34,858 bases of DNA, taken from an uncultured Cytophagales bacterium. GTDB lineage: Bacteria > Bacteroidota > Bacteroidia > Cytophagales > 172606-1. The stretch is taken from positions 1-34,858 of the forward strand of contig CADCTQ010000360.1 of NCBI GenBank assembly GCA_902805615.1, written 5' to 3'. A program made the translations under genes and the position numbers. A model generated the notes under the pieces. The model searched no databases. It saw only the letters and a program-made list of their open reading frames with translations, and was not told where the DNA came from. Of this stretch, positions 1 to 8,977 are shown one piece after another (the first letter of the stretch is position 1; each line of letters begins with the position of its first letter).

Positions 1-378
1 GCCAAGTACTGGGACTGGAACCGCGACACGAAAATCCGCCGGGTGATCACCCGCATCAACCAGATCCGCAAGGAAAACCCGGCCCTGCAAACCACCTGGA
101 ACATCCAGTTCGGCGAAACCGACAACCAGCAGCTGCTGTGCTACGCCAAGGTGGACGAAAGCGGCAACAACCGGATGCTGATGGTGGTGAACCTGGACCC
201 GCACCACGTGCAGGCCGGCTGGATCAAGGTGCCCATCCAGTTCCTGGGCATCGGGCCGGGCAACGCCTACTACGTGCACGACCTCTTGAGCGACAACCGC
301 TACAACTGGCACCACGAGTGGAATTACGTGGAACTGCACCCCGGCAACCTGCCCGTCCACGTGTTCCGGGTGGAGTAA
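1..378 (+). CDS. glgE: Alpha-1,4-glucan:maltose-1-phosphate maltosyltransferase, C-terminal part
   Basis: Only the last 125 codons are present; the gene enters from the left edge and ends with TAA at 376-378. GlgE extends alpha-1,4-glucans using maltose 1-phosphate (the trehalose-TreS-Mak-GlgE route) in the cytoplasm. What is visible is the end of the GH13 barrel (helix with RINQIRKENPALQ) and the C-terminal beta-sandwich, with the family-like closing pattern of a YYVHDLL turn, a RYNW motif, NYVEL and a final PVHVFRV. Catalytic residues lie upstream of the window, so the assignment rests on tail similarity. A related GH13 maltosyltransferase or amylase is the alternative. The stop codon is followed directly by a repeat island. 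Confidence 0.8.
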   Translation, partial: AKYWDWNRDTKIRRVITRINQIRKENPALQTTWNIQFGETDNQQLLCYAKVDESGNNRMLMVVNLDPHHVQAGWIKVPIQFLGIGPGNAYYVHDLLSDNRYNWHHEWNYVELHPGNLPVHVFRVE

Positions 379-580
379 GTCTGAACCTTGATTTACCTGA
401 TGAAATGATGGACATGATGGTCTGAACCATGGTGTGCCTGATGAAGGGATGACCATGATTCAGGTGGTTGTAATCACGGTCGCCCTTTTATCAGGTGCAT
501 CATTTCATCAGGTAAATCAAGGTTCAGACGGTTCAGACCATCACGCCCATCATTCCATCATTCACACCAAGGTTCAGACG
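379..580. repeat. Palindromic GTCTGAACC/TGAT repeat island
   Basis: This element fills the whole gap between glgE and tyrS. A perfect 32-bp inverted repeat has arms at 379-410 and 498-529. The unit opening GTCTGAACC occurs twice forward (379, 420) and twice inverted (ending at 529 and 580), each followed by degenerate TGATG-rich sequence. The centre holds a second dyad (gaccatgatt / aatcacggtc). There is no start-to-stop reading frame with protein-like content. The style resembles intergenic repeats I have seen in other Bacteroidota, but I cannot verify a family name. Any tyrS promoter must lie inside it or upstream in glgE. Confidence 0.85.
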
Positions 581-588
581 TTTACCCA

Positions 589-1860
589 ATGCCAAATTTC
601 ATTGAAGAACTCACCTGGCGCGGCATGGTGCACGACGCGATGCCGGGCACCGAAGAGCAACTGAGCAAAGAAATGACGACCGGCTACGTGGGCTTCGACC
701 CGACGGCCGCCTCGCTGCACATCGGCAACCTGGCCACCATTATGCTGCTGGTGCACCTCCAGCGGGCCGGCCACAAACCGGTTGCCCTCGTGGGGGGCGC
801 CACCGGCATGATCGGCGACCCTTCGGGCAAGTCGGCAGAACGCGAATTTCTTTCCGAAGAGGTGCTGCTCCGCAACCAGCAAGGCATCCGCCGGCAGTTG
901 GAGCAGTTCCTTGACTTCGGCGGCGGCCCCAACGCGGCCGAACTGGTCAACAATTACGACTGGTTCAGGGGCATCGGCTTTCTGCAATTCCTGCGCGAAG
1001 CCGGCAAGCACCTGACGGTGAACTACATGATGGCCAAGGACAGCGTGAAGAAACGGCTCGAAACGGGCCTTTCGTTCACCGAGTTTTCGTACCAGTTGCT
1101 CCAGGGCTACGACTTCTACCACCTCTACAAGACCAAGGGCGTGCGGCTCCAGATGGGCGGCTCCGACCAGTGGGGCAACATCACGGCCGGCACCGAACTC
1201 ATCCGGCGCAAGGAGAGCGGCGAAGCCTTTGCCCTCACCACGCCGCTGGTGACTAAGGCCGACGGCAGCAAGTTCGGCAAGAGCGAAAGCGGCAACGTGT
1301 GGCTCGACCCCGCCATGACGTCGCCCTACAAGTTCTACCAGTTCTGGCGCAACGTGGCCGACTCGGAAATTGGCCGGCTGCTGCGGGTATTCACGCTGTT
1401 CGACCAGGCGCACATCGGGGCGCTGGAGAGCGACCCCAACCCGAACAACGCCAAACTGGCCCTGGCCGAAGAAATCACGACCCGGGTCCACGGGGCCGAA
1501 GCCACCCAGAAGGCGATCCAGGCCAGCCAGTTGTTGTTTGGCAAGGCCACGATGGACGTCCTGGAAACGATGGACGAACAGACGTTGCTGGAAGTGTGCG
1601 AGGACGTCCCGCAGGTGCGCATTTCCCGGGATGCGCTGAGCGGCACCAAGGACGTGACCGAACTGCTGTCGGTCGCCACCGATTCGCAGATTTTCCCGTC
1701 CAAGGGCGAAGCCCGCAAGATGATCCAGGGCGGCGGCGTGAGCATCAACAAGACGAAGGTGGAGAAGCCCGAGCAGGGGGTGGATTTTGCCTTGCTGCGG
1801 GACAAATACCTGCTGGTGCAGAAGGGAAAAAAGAATTACTTCCTGCTAAGCGTAGTGTAA
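589..1860 (+). CDS. tyrS: Tyrosine--tRNA ligase
   Basis: A 423-residue class I aminoacyl-tRNA synthetase that charges tRNA-Tyr in the cytoplasm. The HIGH signature appears as HIGN at residues 44-47 in the Rossmann fold. The tyrosine pocket region has YQLLQGYDF (168-176) and [11 protein letters not shown] (188-198). The KMSKS loop is the variant KFGKS at 229-232 region, as in bacterial TyrRS. The C-terminal ~70 residues form an S4-like RNA-binding domain ([13 protein letters not shown]). Length is normal for the family. The ATG lies only 8 bp after a repeat element, so its translation signals are unusually compressed. It converges on the GNAT gene through a hairpin repeat. Confidence 0.97.
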   Translation: MPNFIEELTWRGMVHDAMPGTEEQLSKEMTTGYVGFDPTAASLHIGNLATIMLLVHLQRAGHKPVALVGGATGMIGDPSGKSAEREFLSEEVLLRNQQGIRRQLEQFLDFGGGPNAAELVNNYDWFRGIGFLQFLREAGKHLTVNYMMAKDSVKKRLETGLSFTEFSYQLLQGYDFYHLYKTKGVRLQMGGSDQWGNITAGTELIRRKESGEAFALTTPLVTKADGSKFGKSESGNVWLDPAMTSPYKFYQFWRNVADSEIGRLLRVFTLFDQAHIGALESDPNPNNAKLALAEEITTRVHGAEATQKAIQASQLLFGKATMDVLETMDEQTLLEVCEDVPQVRISRDALSGTKDVTELLSVATDSQIFPSKGEARKMIQGGGVSINKTKVEKPEQGVDFALLRDKYLLVQKGKKNYFLLSVV

Positions 1861-1870
1861 CATCCGCAAA

Positions 1871-1973
1871 AACTTAACCGCAAAGATCGCAACGAGAAGA
1901 CGCAAAGGGCGCAAAGAAATACGCGTTTCCCTTGCGGTCTTTGCGTCTTCTTTGCGCCCTTTGCGGTTAAGTT
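1871..1973. repeat. CGCAAAG-family palindromic repeat, likely bidirectional terminator
   Basis: The gap between the convergent tyrS and GNAT genes is a long imperfect palindrome. The outer arms, aacttaaccgcaaag at 1871-1885 and its exact complement at 1959-1973, are 15 bp. The inner parts are built from repeated cgcaaag / gacgcaaag words. The centre is ACGCGT (1921-1926). A related copy lies at 17338-17438, and the same words occur in the palindrome hit by the IS110 element. In RNA it would fold from either strand, so it could end both transcripts. Confidence 0.85.
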
Positions 1974-1982
1974 CTCCCTTTT

Positions 1983-2504
1983 TTACCTCAGTTCTTTCCG
2001 CATCACGAAATCGTTCATCCAGAATTCGCCCATTGGCAGGACTTCCTGCTTGTACTGCGAGTAGCCGCACCGTTCGTAGAAGCGGATGGCCGGGTTGTAG
2101 CGGTTCACGTTCAGTTCCAGCGTAGTGGCTTCCAGTTGGCGTACTTCCTTTTCCACGGCCGTCAGCAGGGTGCGTCCGTAGCCGCTGCCCTGCACGTCGG
2201 GGCGGATGTAGAGCTTGTGCAGTTTGTAAATCTTCTGGTCGTCCTCCGACTTGGTGCCGTACGACGCGTAGCCGATGGGCAGTTCCCCCTTGTAGAGAAT
2301 CAGGAACGTGTGTTCCAGGTCGTGCATCTGGTTTTCGAGGGAGGCCGGCGTGTAAATCTCGTCGTACATGAAGTCAATCTGCGTCTTCGACAGGATTTCG
2401 CGGTAGGTGGGTTCCCAGGTTGCTTTGGCAACGTCGAGGATGGCGGGAATATCGTCGGGAGTCGCTTTTTTGACGAATACTCCCGTTGCGTTAGTAGTGA
2501 CCAT
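1983..2504 (-). CDS. GNAT-family N-acetyltransferase
   Basis: A 173-residue protein with a single GNAT fold, expected to transfer an acetyl group from acetyl-CoA to an amine; the substrate is unknown. Motif A, the acetyl-CoA pyrophosphate loop, is VQGSGYGRTLL at about residues 110-120, preceded by the beta-strand KLHKLYIRP. Motif B is RYNPAIRFYERCGY, typical of the C-terminal half. The N-terminal KKATPDDIPAILDVAKATW matches the usual first helix. Its arrangement resembles spermine/spermidine or PaiA-like acetyltransferases, but that is a loose match. It is transcribed alone, with a candidate promoter about 215 bp upstream and a GC-rich leader. Confidence 0.88.
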   Translation of the reverse strand: MVTTNATGVFVKKATPDDIPAILDVAKATWEPTYREILSKTQIDFMYDEIYTPASLENQMHDLEHTFLILYKGELPIGYASYGTKSEDDQKIYKLHKLYIRPDVQGSGYGRTLLTAVEKEVRQLEATTLELNVNRYNPAIRFYERCGYSQYKQEVLPMGEFWMNDFVMRKELR

Positions 2505-2719
2505 ATTTATGTTCGTATGACCTTGGGGGAAGGCTGTACCCGGGGCGGGCGGTGCGTACCACCAGCGGGATATACTGCGCTTGCCCGGGTCAGGTTGCTT
2601 GAATGTATCGGGTAACCAAAATCTTATTTAAAAAGTTTTAAAACAAATTGGATAAGTCTAATTAAGAACAATCCGATTTTGCAAATGGCGCCACTGCCGA
2701 TTATACTTTTGGCGGAAAC
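2505..2719 (-). other. Long leader region of the GNAT gene
   Basis: About 210 bp of non-coding sequence between the candidate promoter and the GNAT start. The promoter-proximal part is AT-rich. The part next to the gene (2523-2600) is GC-rich and can pair acccggg (2538-2544) with cccgggt (2584-2590), enclosing a smaller ggt-gcgt-acc hairpin. No ATG occurs on the minus strand before the gene start. I see no recognised riboswitch. Confidence 0.35.
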
Positions 2720-2749
2720 CAAATATACAAAAATCTTGCGCAAACCAAA
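2720..2749 (-). promoter_or_regulatory. Candidate Bacteroidota promoter for the GNAT gene
   Basis: On the minus strand TATATTTG (plus 2720-2727) fits the TAnnTTTG -7 box exactly. TTTG (plus 2746-2749) lies 18 bp upstream, close to the usual -33 spacing. The sequence sits in an AT-rich stretch directed at the GNAT gene. Confidence 0.45.
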
Positions 2750-2889
2750 CCCGGCCGGGTCGAAGCCACGTTGTTACCATTCGCACTATTTTTCCCGGCT
2801 TTCCGGGCGTATTGCATTCTTATTGGCATAGTCCAACTCCCGCGCGCAACAGCCGCCTTTTCGTAGCCTTAACTTCCGCCCAGCAAAAA

Positions 2890-2916
2890 GCCCGTAAACG
2901 GGAAACGCTTACGGGC
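2890..2916 (-). terminator. Rho-independent terminator of menB
   Basis: An 8-bp stem, gcccgtaa (2890-2897) with ttacgggc (2909-2916). Read on the minus strand it is followed by a T run (ctttttgc). It sits 22 bp after the menB stop and matches a simple intrinsic terminator. Confidence 0.75.
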
Positions 2917-2938
2917 CTTCAATTTGTGCATTGAGCGG

Positions 2939-3763
<825 letters not shown>

Positions 3764-3799
3764 GAGGGTTGTAAATTGAAAATGGATAATTGACGATTG

Positions 3800-3807
3800 A
3801 AAATATA
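3800..3807 (-). promoter_or_regulatory. Possible -7 box before menB
   Basis: TATATTTT on the minus strand matches 7 of 8 positions of TAnnTTTG and lies about 37 bp before the menB ATG in an AT-rich patch. No convincing -33 box is seen. Confidence 0.3.
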
Positions 3808-3842
3808 ACTGCTGACGCGACGGGTTGCGTTTCTGCCGGCCC

Positions 3843-3862
3843 AGACGCGATGAATCGCGTCT
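3843..3862. repeat. AGACGCGAT hairpin repeat
   Basis: A perfect 9-bp inverted repeat (agacgcgat / atcgcgtct) with a 2-nt centre, 4 bp beyond the menD stop and followed by ctctac. A degenerate partner (gacgcgacgggttgcgtt) lies just beside it at about 3815-3831. This motif is of a type that recurs in intergenic DNA of several phyla, to my recollection. It could act as a weak menD terminator or RNA-stabilising hairpin. Confidence 0.6.
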
Positions 3863-3866
3863 CTAC

Positions 3867-5597
3867 CTACGACGACCCACTGTTCCCCTGTTTGAACAGC
3901 CGGTAAATGTCGGCGTTGGTGCGGGCGTCGGTTTCGACTTCGAGGAGCTTGGCCCCGCCTTCAGAAGCAAAAAAGGCGGGCAAATGTTTGCGCAGGTCTT
4001 CGCGGGTGCGGCAGGGGAAGTACTGGAGGCCGAACTCCCCGGCGGCCCGGTCGGCGCGGAGGGGCTGGCGGGTTTCGAAGTACTCCTCCAGTTCGGGCTG
4101 CCCGGCCGGCCCGTCGAGGAGCCGGAAGATGCCGCCGCCGTGGTTGTTGAGCAGCACGATCCGCAGGTTGGGGGGCAGGTCGTTGTGCCACAACCCGTTG
4201 CGGTCGTAGAAGAAAGCCACGTCGCCCGTGATGAGCGTCACGATCCGGTCGGTTTGCAGGGCGGCGCCCACGGCGGTGGACGTGCAGCCGTCAATGCCGC
4301 TGGTGCCGCGGTTGGCAAACACTTCCACCCGCTGGTGGGGCTGCAACCCGGCGAAGTTGGCGTACCGCACGGCCATGCTGTTGGCCAGGTGCAGCACGCT
4401 GTCGTCGGGCAGGGCGTCGAGGCATTCGGCCACCGCCTCAAACTCCCCGAACGGCGTTTCCCGGAACAGCCGGCCCAGCCGCCGGGCCGCGTCCTGGCTG
4501 CCCTGCCGCCAGCCGTTGAAGTAGTCCTGGTCGGCGTCGGTCTCGTCGTCCTGGAGGAAGTGCTGGTAGTCGAGGTCGGCAAACAGCGTGCGGAAGAAGT
4601 AGAGCGGCTCCACGCGCAGCACGTGCGTGAGCGTCTGGAAGGCGTCGGCCACCGGGCCGGCGGGTTGCAGGTGCCAGTGCAGGGCCGGCTTGTGCTTGCG
4701 CAGGAAAAGCTTAAGGTTCTTGGAAATGACCGAGTTGCCGAAGGTGATGAGCAGGTCGGGGCGCAGGCTTTCACGCCAGGCTTCGTCTTGCCGCATGAGC
4801 AGGGCGTCGGCGGCGCGGCAGGCGTCGGGCAGGGCGTGCAGGTTGGAAATCACGTCGCCCACCACGGGAATCTGCATTTCGGCCTGCATCTGCCGGAGCA
4901 CGGCGAGTAGTTCGCCCGAATGGGCGTGCTGCCCGGCCACCACCAGTTTGCGGTCCCCCTCTTCCCACATTTCCCGCAGGGCCACCCACTGCCCGGGCGA
5001 CAGCACGGCCTGGGCGGGCCACTGCTCGATGAGGCGCACCGGCCCGAAGGCGATCTTTTCGCCCGGCGCCGGGTACAGCGGCTCCCGCAGCGGCACGTTG
5101 ACGTGCACCGGGCCTTTGGGGTACTGGCCGGCGAGGTTGATGGCTTCGTTGATGATGCGTTCGGCCTGCCACTCGGCGTCGGCGTGCACGTAGTCGGTGG
5201 GCAGTTGGTAGCTGGCCTTCACGTGCTTGCCGTACACCTCCCGCTGGTTGAGCGTCTGGCCGTCCTGCTGCTCGATCCACTCGGGCGGCCGGTCGGCGGT
5301 GAGCACCAGCAGGGGCACTTGCTGGTAGAAGGCTTCGGCCACGGCGGGGGCGTAGTTGAGCACGGCCGTGCCCGAGGTGCACACCAGTCCTACCGGCGCC
5401 CCGAGCTGCTGGGCCATGCCCAGCGCCACGAACGCCGCCGCCCGTTCGTCGGGCACGACGCGGGTACGGATCTCCGGGTGGCGGGCCAGGGTGATGGTGA
5501 GCGGGGCGCACCGCGAGCCGGGGGACAGGACAAAGTGGACCACTCCCTTCCGGGCGCAGATCGGGGCGAGGTTGACGATGGACTGGGGGATGGCCAC
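3867..5597 (-). CDS. menD: 2-succinyl-5-enolpyruvyl-6-hydroxy-3-cyclohexene-1-carboxylate synthase
   Basis: A ThDP-dependent enzyme that joins isochorismate and 2-oxoglutarate, the first committed step of menaquinone synthesis. The N-terminal Pyr domain has VLSPGSRCAPLTI and DERAAAFVALG with the catalytic Glu at residue 51. The C-terminal PP domain has the ThDP/Mg motif GDVAF...LNNHGGGIF at about 455-485. The frame stays open upstream to an ATG at 5756, but those 53 extra residues are proline/arginine-rich with no family likeness, and a promoter-like TAATTTTA lies at 5621-5628. I therefore choose the GTG at 5597, giving 576 residues, close to the family norm. It leads the menD-menB pair. Confidence 0.92.
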   Translation of the reverse strand: MAIPQSIVNLAPICARKGVVHFVLSPGSRCAPLTITLARHPEIRTRVVPDERAAAFVALGMAQQLGAPVGLVCTSGTAVLNYAPAVAEAFYQQVPLLVLTADRPPEWIEQQDGQTLNQREVYGKHVKASYQLPTDYVHADAEWQAERIINEAINLAGQYPKGPVHVNVPLREPLYPAPGEKIAFGPVRLIEQWPAQAVLSPGQWVALREMWEEGDRKLVVAGQHAHSGELLAVLRQMQAEMQIPVVGDVISNLHALPDACRAADALLMRQDEAWRESLRPDLLITFGNSVISKNLKLFLRKHKPALHWHLQPAGPVADAFQTLTHVLRVEPLYFFRTLFADLDYQHFLQDDETDADQDYFNGWRQGSQDAARRLGRLFRETPFGEFEAVAECLDALPDDSVLHLANSMAVRYANFAGLQPHQRVEVFANRGTSGIDGCTSTAVGAALQTDRIVTLITGDVAFFYDRNGLWHNDLPPNLRIVLLNNHGGGIFRLLDGPAGQPELEEYFETRQPLRADRAAGEFGLQYFPCRTREDLRKHLPAFFASEGGAKLLEVETDARTNADIYRLFKQGNSGSS

Positions 5598-5775
5598 GGG
5601 GAGAACGGGATGGTCGGGCGGTAAAATTAGCGGGTTTTGCCGGAATTGGCCGAATTCCGGGCGGTACTTCCCCGGGCCCGGCGGGGACAGTTGCCGGCGG
5701 CCCATTATTTTGTGCCGAAACTGCGTTTTTTGCGTATTTTTCGGGTCTTTTGACAAAGGGCCGGCCGATGGGCGG

Positions 5776-5783
5776 TACTTTTG
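5776..5783 (+). promoter_or_regulatory. Candidate -7 box for the PAS histidine kinase
   Basis: TACTTTTG fits TAnnTTTG exactly and lies about 85 bp before the kinase start. A TTTG at 5749-5752 is 23 bp upstream, longer than usual, so this is tentative. Confidence 0.3.
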
Positions 5784-5868
5784 GCCGCCGGGTCACCGCC
5801 CGGCTTCAGCAGCAGACTGGTTACTGTACCCGCTATCCGGGGCAGGCGTGGTTTTCAGTAAACTTGCT

Positions 5869-8601
5869 ATGGAACGTTTCTTGAGCACTCTTTTGCCGGA
5901 CGGCAGCCTTTCGCCCCGCGGCCCCTCCGACCCGTGGCACCCGGGCCTCCCCTGGACGAACGCAATCCCGGACGGCCTGCTGGCCCTGGCCTTTTTCGTG
6001 ATCGCATTCATCGGCGTATCGCTGGCCCGGGGACGCGAAAAACCGGGCATACGCCTCCTGTGGTGCGGCGCCCTGTTTGCCGGCTGCTGCGGGCTGCTGC
6101 ACGTTACCCAGGTGCTCCTGCTGTGGTGGCCGGTCTACTGGCTGGCCGGCGTCGTGAAACTGCTGGCGGCGCTGTCCGCCCTGGCCGCGGCGGTGGCCCT
6201 GCTGGTTGCCGCCCCCGCCGTGCGGACCCTCCCCACCCGGGGACGCTGGGAACGCACCAACCGGGCCCTCCGGCAAACCCTCTTCCGGATGCGGCAGAAG
6301 GACGAAACGATCCGGCAGTCGCGGGAAGCCTTGCAGGAGGCCGAAGAACGGTACGGCGTGCTCCGGCAGCTCTTCGACAGCACGGTAATCCACGTAGACC
6401 GCAAGATCGTGTTTGCCAACCCGGCCGCCGCCCGGCTGCTCGGCGCCTCGCACCCCGAGGAACTGATCGGCAGAAACATCCTGGATTTTGCCCACCCCGA
6501 CTACCGGGCGGCGGTGCAGCACCGGATGGCCAACGCCGACGGGGGGCAGACCATGCCGCTGATGGAACAGAAGATCGTGCGCCTCGACGGGCAAGCCATT
6601 GACATTGAGGCCACGGCCACCCCGGTAACGTACAAGGGCAAGCCCGCCATCCAGTCCATCATCCGCGACATTACTGAACGCAAGGCGCAGGAAAACCGGT
6701 TCCGGCTGCTCTCCGAAGCCACCCACGACGTGATCTGGGACGCCGACCTGACCACCCACTCCCTCTGGTGGAACGACAACTACAAAAAGCAGTTTGGCTA
6801 CCCCGAAGCCGAAGCCGACGCCCACCTGTCGTGGTACAGCCGGATGCACCCCGACGACGCCGCCCGCGTGGCCCGCACCATGGAACGGGCCGAAAACGAC
6901 GGCCACCGCCAGTGGCGGGACGAATACCGCTTCCGGCGGGCCGACGGGGAGTACGCCGACGTGCTGGACCGCGCCTACCTCATCCGCGACAGCACCGGCA
7001 AGGCCATCCGGGCCATCGGGTCCATGGTGGACGTGACGGCCCTCAAGAAAACCCGGGCCGAACTGGCCCTGGCCGAGGACCGGTTCCGGCTGGTCGCCAA
7101 GGCCACCAACGACTTCGTGTACGACTGGAGCATGGCCGACGACGCCATGTGGTGGAACGAGCAGTTCCGCGACCAGTTCGGCTACCGGGATGAAGACCTG
7201 CAACCCGGTTCCACGGCCTGGACCGACCGCATCCACCCCGAAGACCGCAGCCGCGTGTGGGACCGGATGTACGAAGCCTTCCGGGAGCGGCACACGCAGA
7301 CCAGCTTCGAATACCGCTTCCGCAAGCCCGACGGCACGTACGCCTACATCCTCGAACGGGGCTACATCATTTACAACGCCGGGGGCGTGCCCGTGCGGAT
7401 GGTGGGCTCGATGGCCGACCTCTCCCCGCTCCGGCGGGCGCAGGAAGAACTGGAAGAAAAGGCCGCCACGCTGCAACAGTTCAACGCGGAACTGGAAGAG
7501 AGCGGGGCCGCGCTGCGCGAAAGCCTGGCCAAATTCCAGGCGGTGTTCGACTCCAACATGATCGGCATCTTCTTCTGGAACCTGGGCGGGGCGGTGGTGG
7601 AGGCTAATGATGAATTCCTGTCCGCCACGGGTTACTCCCGGCAGGACCTGGAATCCGGGCGGCTCAACTGGGCGCAACTGACGCCCGAAGAACACCGCCC
7701 CGCCGACGAAAAGGCGCTGGAGGAAGTAACCCGGACGGGAGTATACACGCCTTTCGAAAAGGAATACTTTCGCAGGGACGGCAGCCGGGTGCCGGTGATC
7801 GTCGGCGGGGCCCTGCTGGAAGGCTACTCCAACCTGGGCATCGGCTTCCTGCTCAACATCTCCGAACGCAAGCAGGCCGACCGGCAGCTGCGCCACACGC
7901 TGGAAGAACTCAAAAAGCGCAATTACGAACTCGACACGTACGTGTACAAGGTGTCGCATGACCTGCGGGCCCCGCTGGCTTCCATCCTGGGGCTCATCAA
8001 CATCCTCAAGGAGGAGCAGGACCTGGGCACGATCCACCACTACATTGCCCTCATGGAAAACCGGGCCCGCAAGCTCGACGTGTTCATCCAGTCCATCCTG
8101 GCCCACTCCCGCACCAACAGCACCGAGGTGCTCGTCGGCCCGGTCTGCTTCGACAAGATCATCCGGGAATCGTTTGAAGACCTGCGGTACCTGCCCCGCT
8201 TCGACCAGGTACGGCTTAAGGTGCACCAGGAAGGCGGCGACCTGTTGTACAGCGACGCCCTGAAGGTGTCCATCCTGCTCAAAAACTTCCTGTCCAACGC
8301 CATCAAGTACAGCAACCCGCAGGTTGCCGACTCCTTCGTGGATTTTGCCATCCGCACCACGCCCACGGAGGCGGTCATCACCATCCGCGACAACGGCATC
8401 GGCATTGAACCGCAGTACGTGGGCCGCATTTTCGACATGTTCTTCCGCGGTACCGAAAAGTCGGACGGCTCGGGGCTGGGGCTCTACATCGTGAAGCAAA
8501 CGATTGAAAAGCTGGGCGGCAGCATCACCGTGGAGAGCCAACTGGGCCAGGGCACCACGTTCCGGATCGTGCTGCCGAATTTAAAGGACAAAGTAATTTA
8601 G
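5869..8601 (+). CDS. Ethylene-receptor-like membrane sensor histidine kinase with multiple PAS domains
   Basis: A 910-residue sensor kinase. Residues 31-122 hold three membrane segments laid out like the ethylene-binding domain of ETR1-type proteins. Asp35 is in helix 1 (IPDGLLALAFF). Cys74 and His78 (CGLLH) are in helix 2, with the same C-x3-H spacing as the copper ligands and 39 residues after the Asp. The third segment starts PVYWLAGVVK. Four PAS domains follow at about 160-270, 275-392, 400-520 and 553-665, two with PAC-like tails (DITERK, NISERK). Next come a HisKA domain with His697 (VSHDLRAPL) and an HATPase with N810, DNGIG (841-845) and GSGLGLYI. No receiver domain is fused. The start is the ATG after a TAnnTTTG box; the longer open frame overlaps menD antisense. 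The ligand is not known. Confidence 0.9.
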   Translation: MERFLSTLLPDGSLSPRGPSDPWHPGLPWTNAIPDGLLALAFFVIAFIGVSLARGREKPGIRLLWCGALFAGCCGLLHVTQVLLLWWPVYWLAGVVKLLAALSALAAAVALLVAAPAVRTLPTRGRWERTNRALRQTLFRMRQKDETIRQSREALQEAEERYGVLRQLFDSTVIHVDRKIVFANPAAARLLGASHPEELIGRNILDFAHPDYRAAVQHRMANADGGQTMPLMEQKIVRLDGQAIDIEATATPVTYKGKPAIQSIIRDITERKAQENRFRLLSEATHDVIWDADLTTHSLWWNDNYKKQFGYPEAEADAHLSWYSRMHPDDAARVARTMERAENDGHRQWRDEYRFRRADGEYADVLDRAYLIRDSTGKAIRAIGSMVDVTALKKTRAELALAEDRFRLVAKATNDFVYDWSMADDAMWWNEQFRDQFGYRDEDLQPGSTAWTDRIHPEDRSRVWDRMYEAFRERHTQTSFEYRFRKPDGTYAYILERGYIIYNAGGVPVRMVGSMADLSPLRRAQEELEEKAATLQQFNAELEESGAALRESLAKFQAVFDSNMIGIFFWNLGGAVVEANDEFLSATGYSRQDLESGRLNWAQLTPEEHRPADEKALEEVTRTGVYTPFEKEYFRRDGSRVPVIVGGALLEGYSNLGIGFLLNISERKQADRQLRHTLEELKKRNYELDTYVYKVSHDLRAPLASILGLINILKEEQDLGTIHHYIALMENRARKLDVFIQSILAHSRTNSTEVLVGPVCFDKIIRESFEDLRYLPRFDQVRLKVHQEGGDLLYSDALKVSILLKNFLSNAIKYSNPQVADSFVDFAIRTTPTEAVITIRDNGIGIEPQYVGRIFDMFFRGTEKSDGSGLGLYIVKQTIEKLGGSITVESQLGQGTTFRIVLPNLKDKVI

Positions 8602-8604
8602 CCG

Positions 8605-8856
8605 GGTCATCCCCCTGCCCCCTTCGGCCAACCCGCAAAAAGCCAGCCCGCAAGGGGGACCCGTACCCACCGGTGCCGTAACAGGTTGACTATACCGTTC
8701 ATCACATTATTAAGTCAAGTTCCCCTGGGCGGACTGACGGAAGCACACCCTTCTCCTTGCTTCGGCCCCAATGGGCACAGGTCCCCCTTGTGTGGCTGCC
8801 CGTGCGTGAGGGAACCCCGAAGGGGTCGACGCAGTCAAGGGGGCAGGGGGATGACC
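8605..8856. repeat. Large imperfect intergenic palindrome
   Basis: The gap after the kinase gene is an imperfect palindrome of about 250 bp. The outer arms are 20 bp and exact (8605-8624 with 8837-8856). An inner 11-bp pair, caagggggacc (8651-8661) with ggtcccccttg (8780-8790), continues into related flanking words. The right arm is longer than the left. No credible gene lies in it. Confidence 0.8.
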
Positions 8857-8919
8857 TTCGTCCCCGTCGGCAGCGCGTATGAGCACGGGGGTTTCCCAAC
8901 TGCCAACGCATAAAGAAAA

Positions 8920-8941
8920 GGCAGCAAGTGATCCTGCTGCC
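8920..8941 (-). terminator. Intrinsic terminator of the DAO-Rieske gene
   Basis: A 7-bp stem, ggcagca (8920-8926) with tgctgcc (8935-8941). On the minus strand it is followed by ttttcttt. It lies about 37 bp beyond the stop of the oxidoreductase gene. Confidence 0.7.
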
Positions 8942-8977
8942 CTCCATTTTCATAGGAATTTCATAAGAAACACCCCC

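Noticed and set aside
2560-2640. TPP riboswitch-like words (aacctgacccggg) on the minus strand before the GNAT gene
   Set aside because: The CTGAGA element is missing, the 3' stem does not pair as required, and the downstream gene is not a thiamin gene.
5598-5756. 53-codon N-terminal extension of menD
   Set aside because: Proline/arginine-rich, unlike the family, and a promoter-like box lies within it; the GTG at 5597 gives normal length.
5833-8541. Very long minus-strand open frame (about 900 codons) opposite the sensor kinase gene
   Set aside because: It lies antisense to a gene with clear domains; high GC codon use in the real gene leaves stop-poor shadows. The translation has no recognisable domains.
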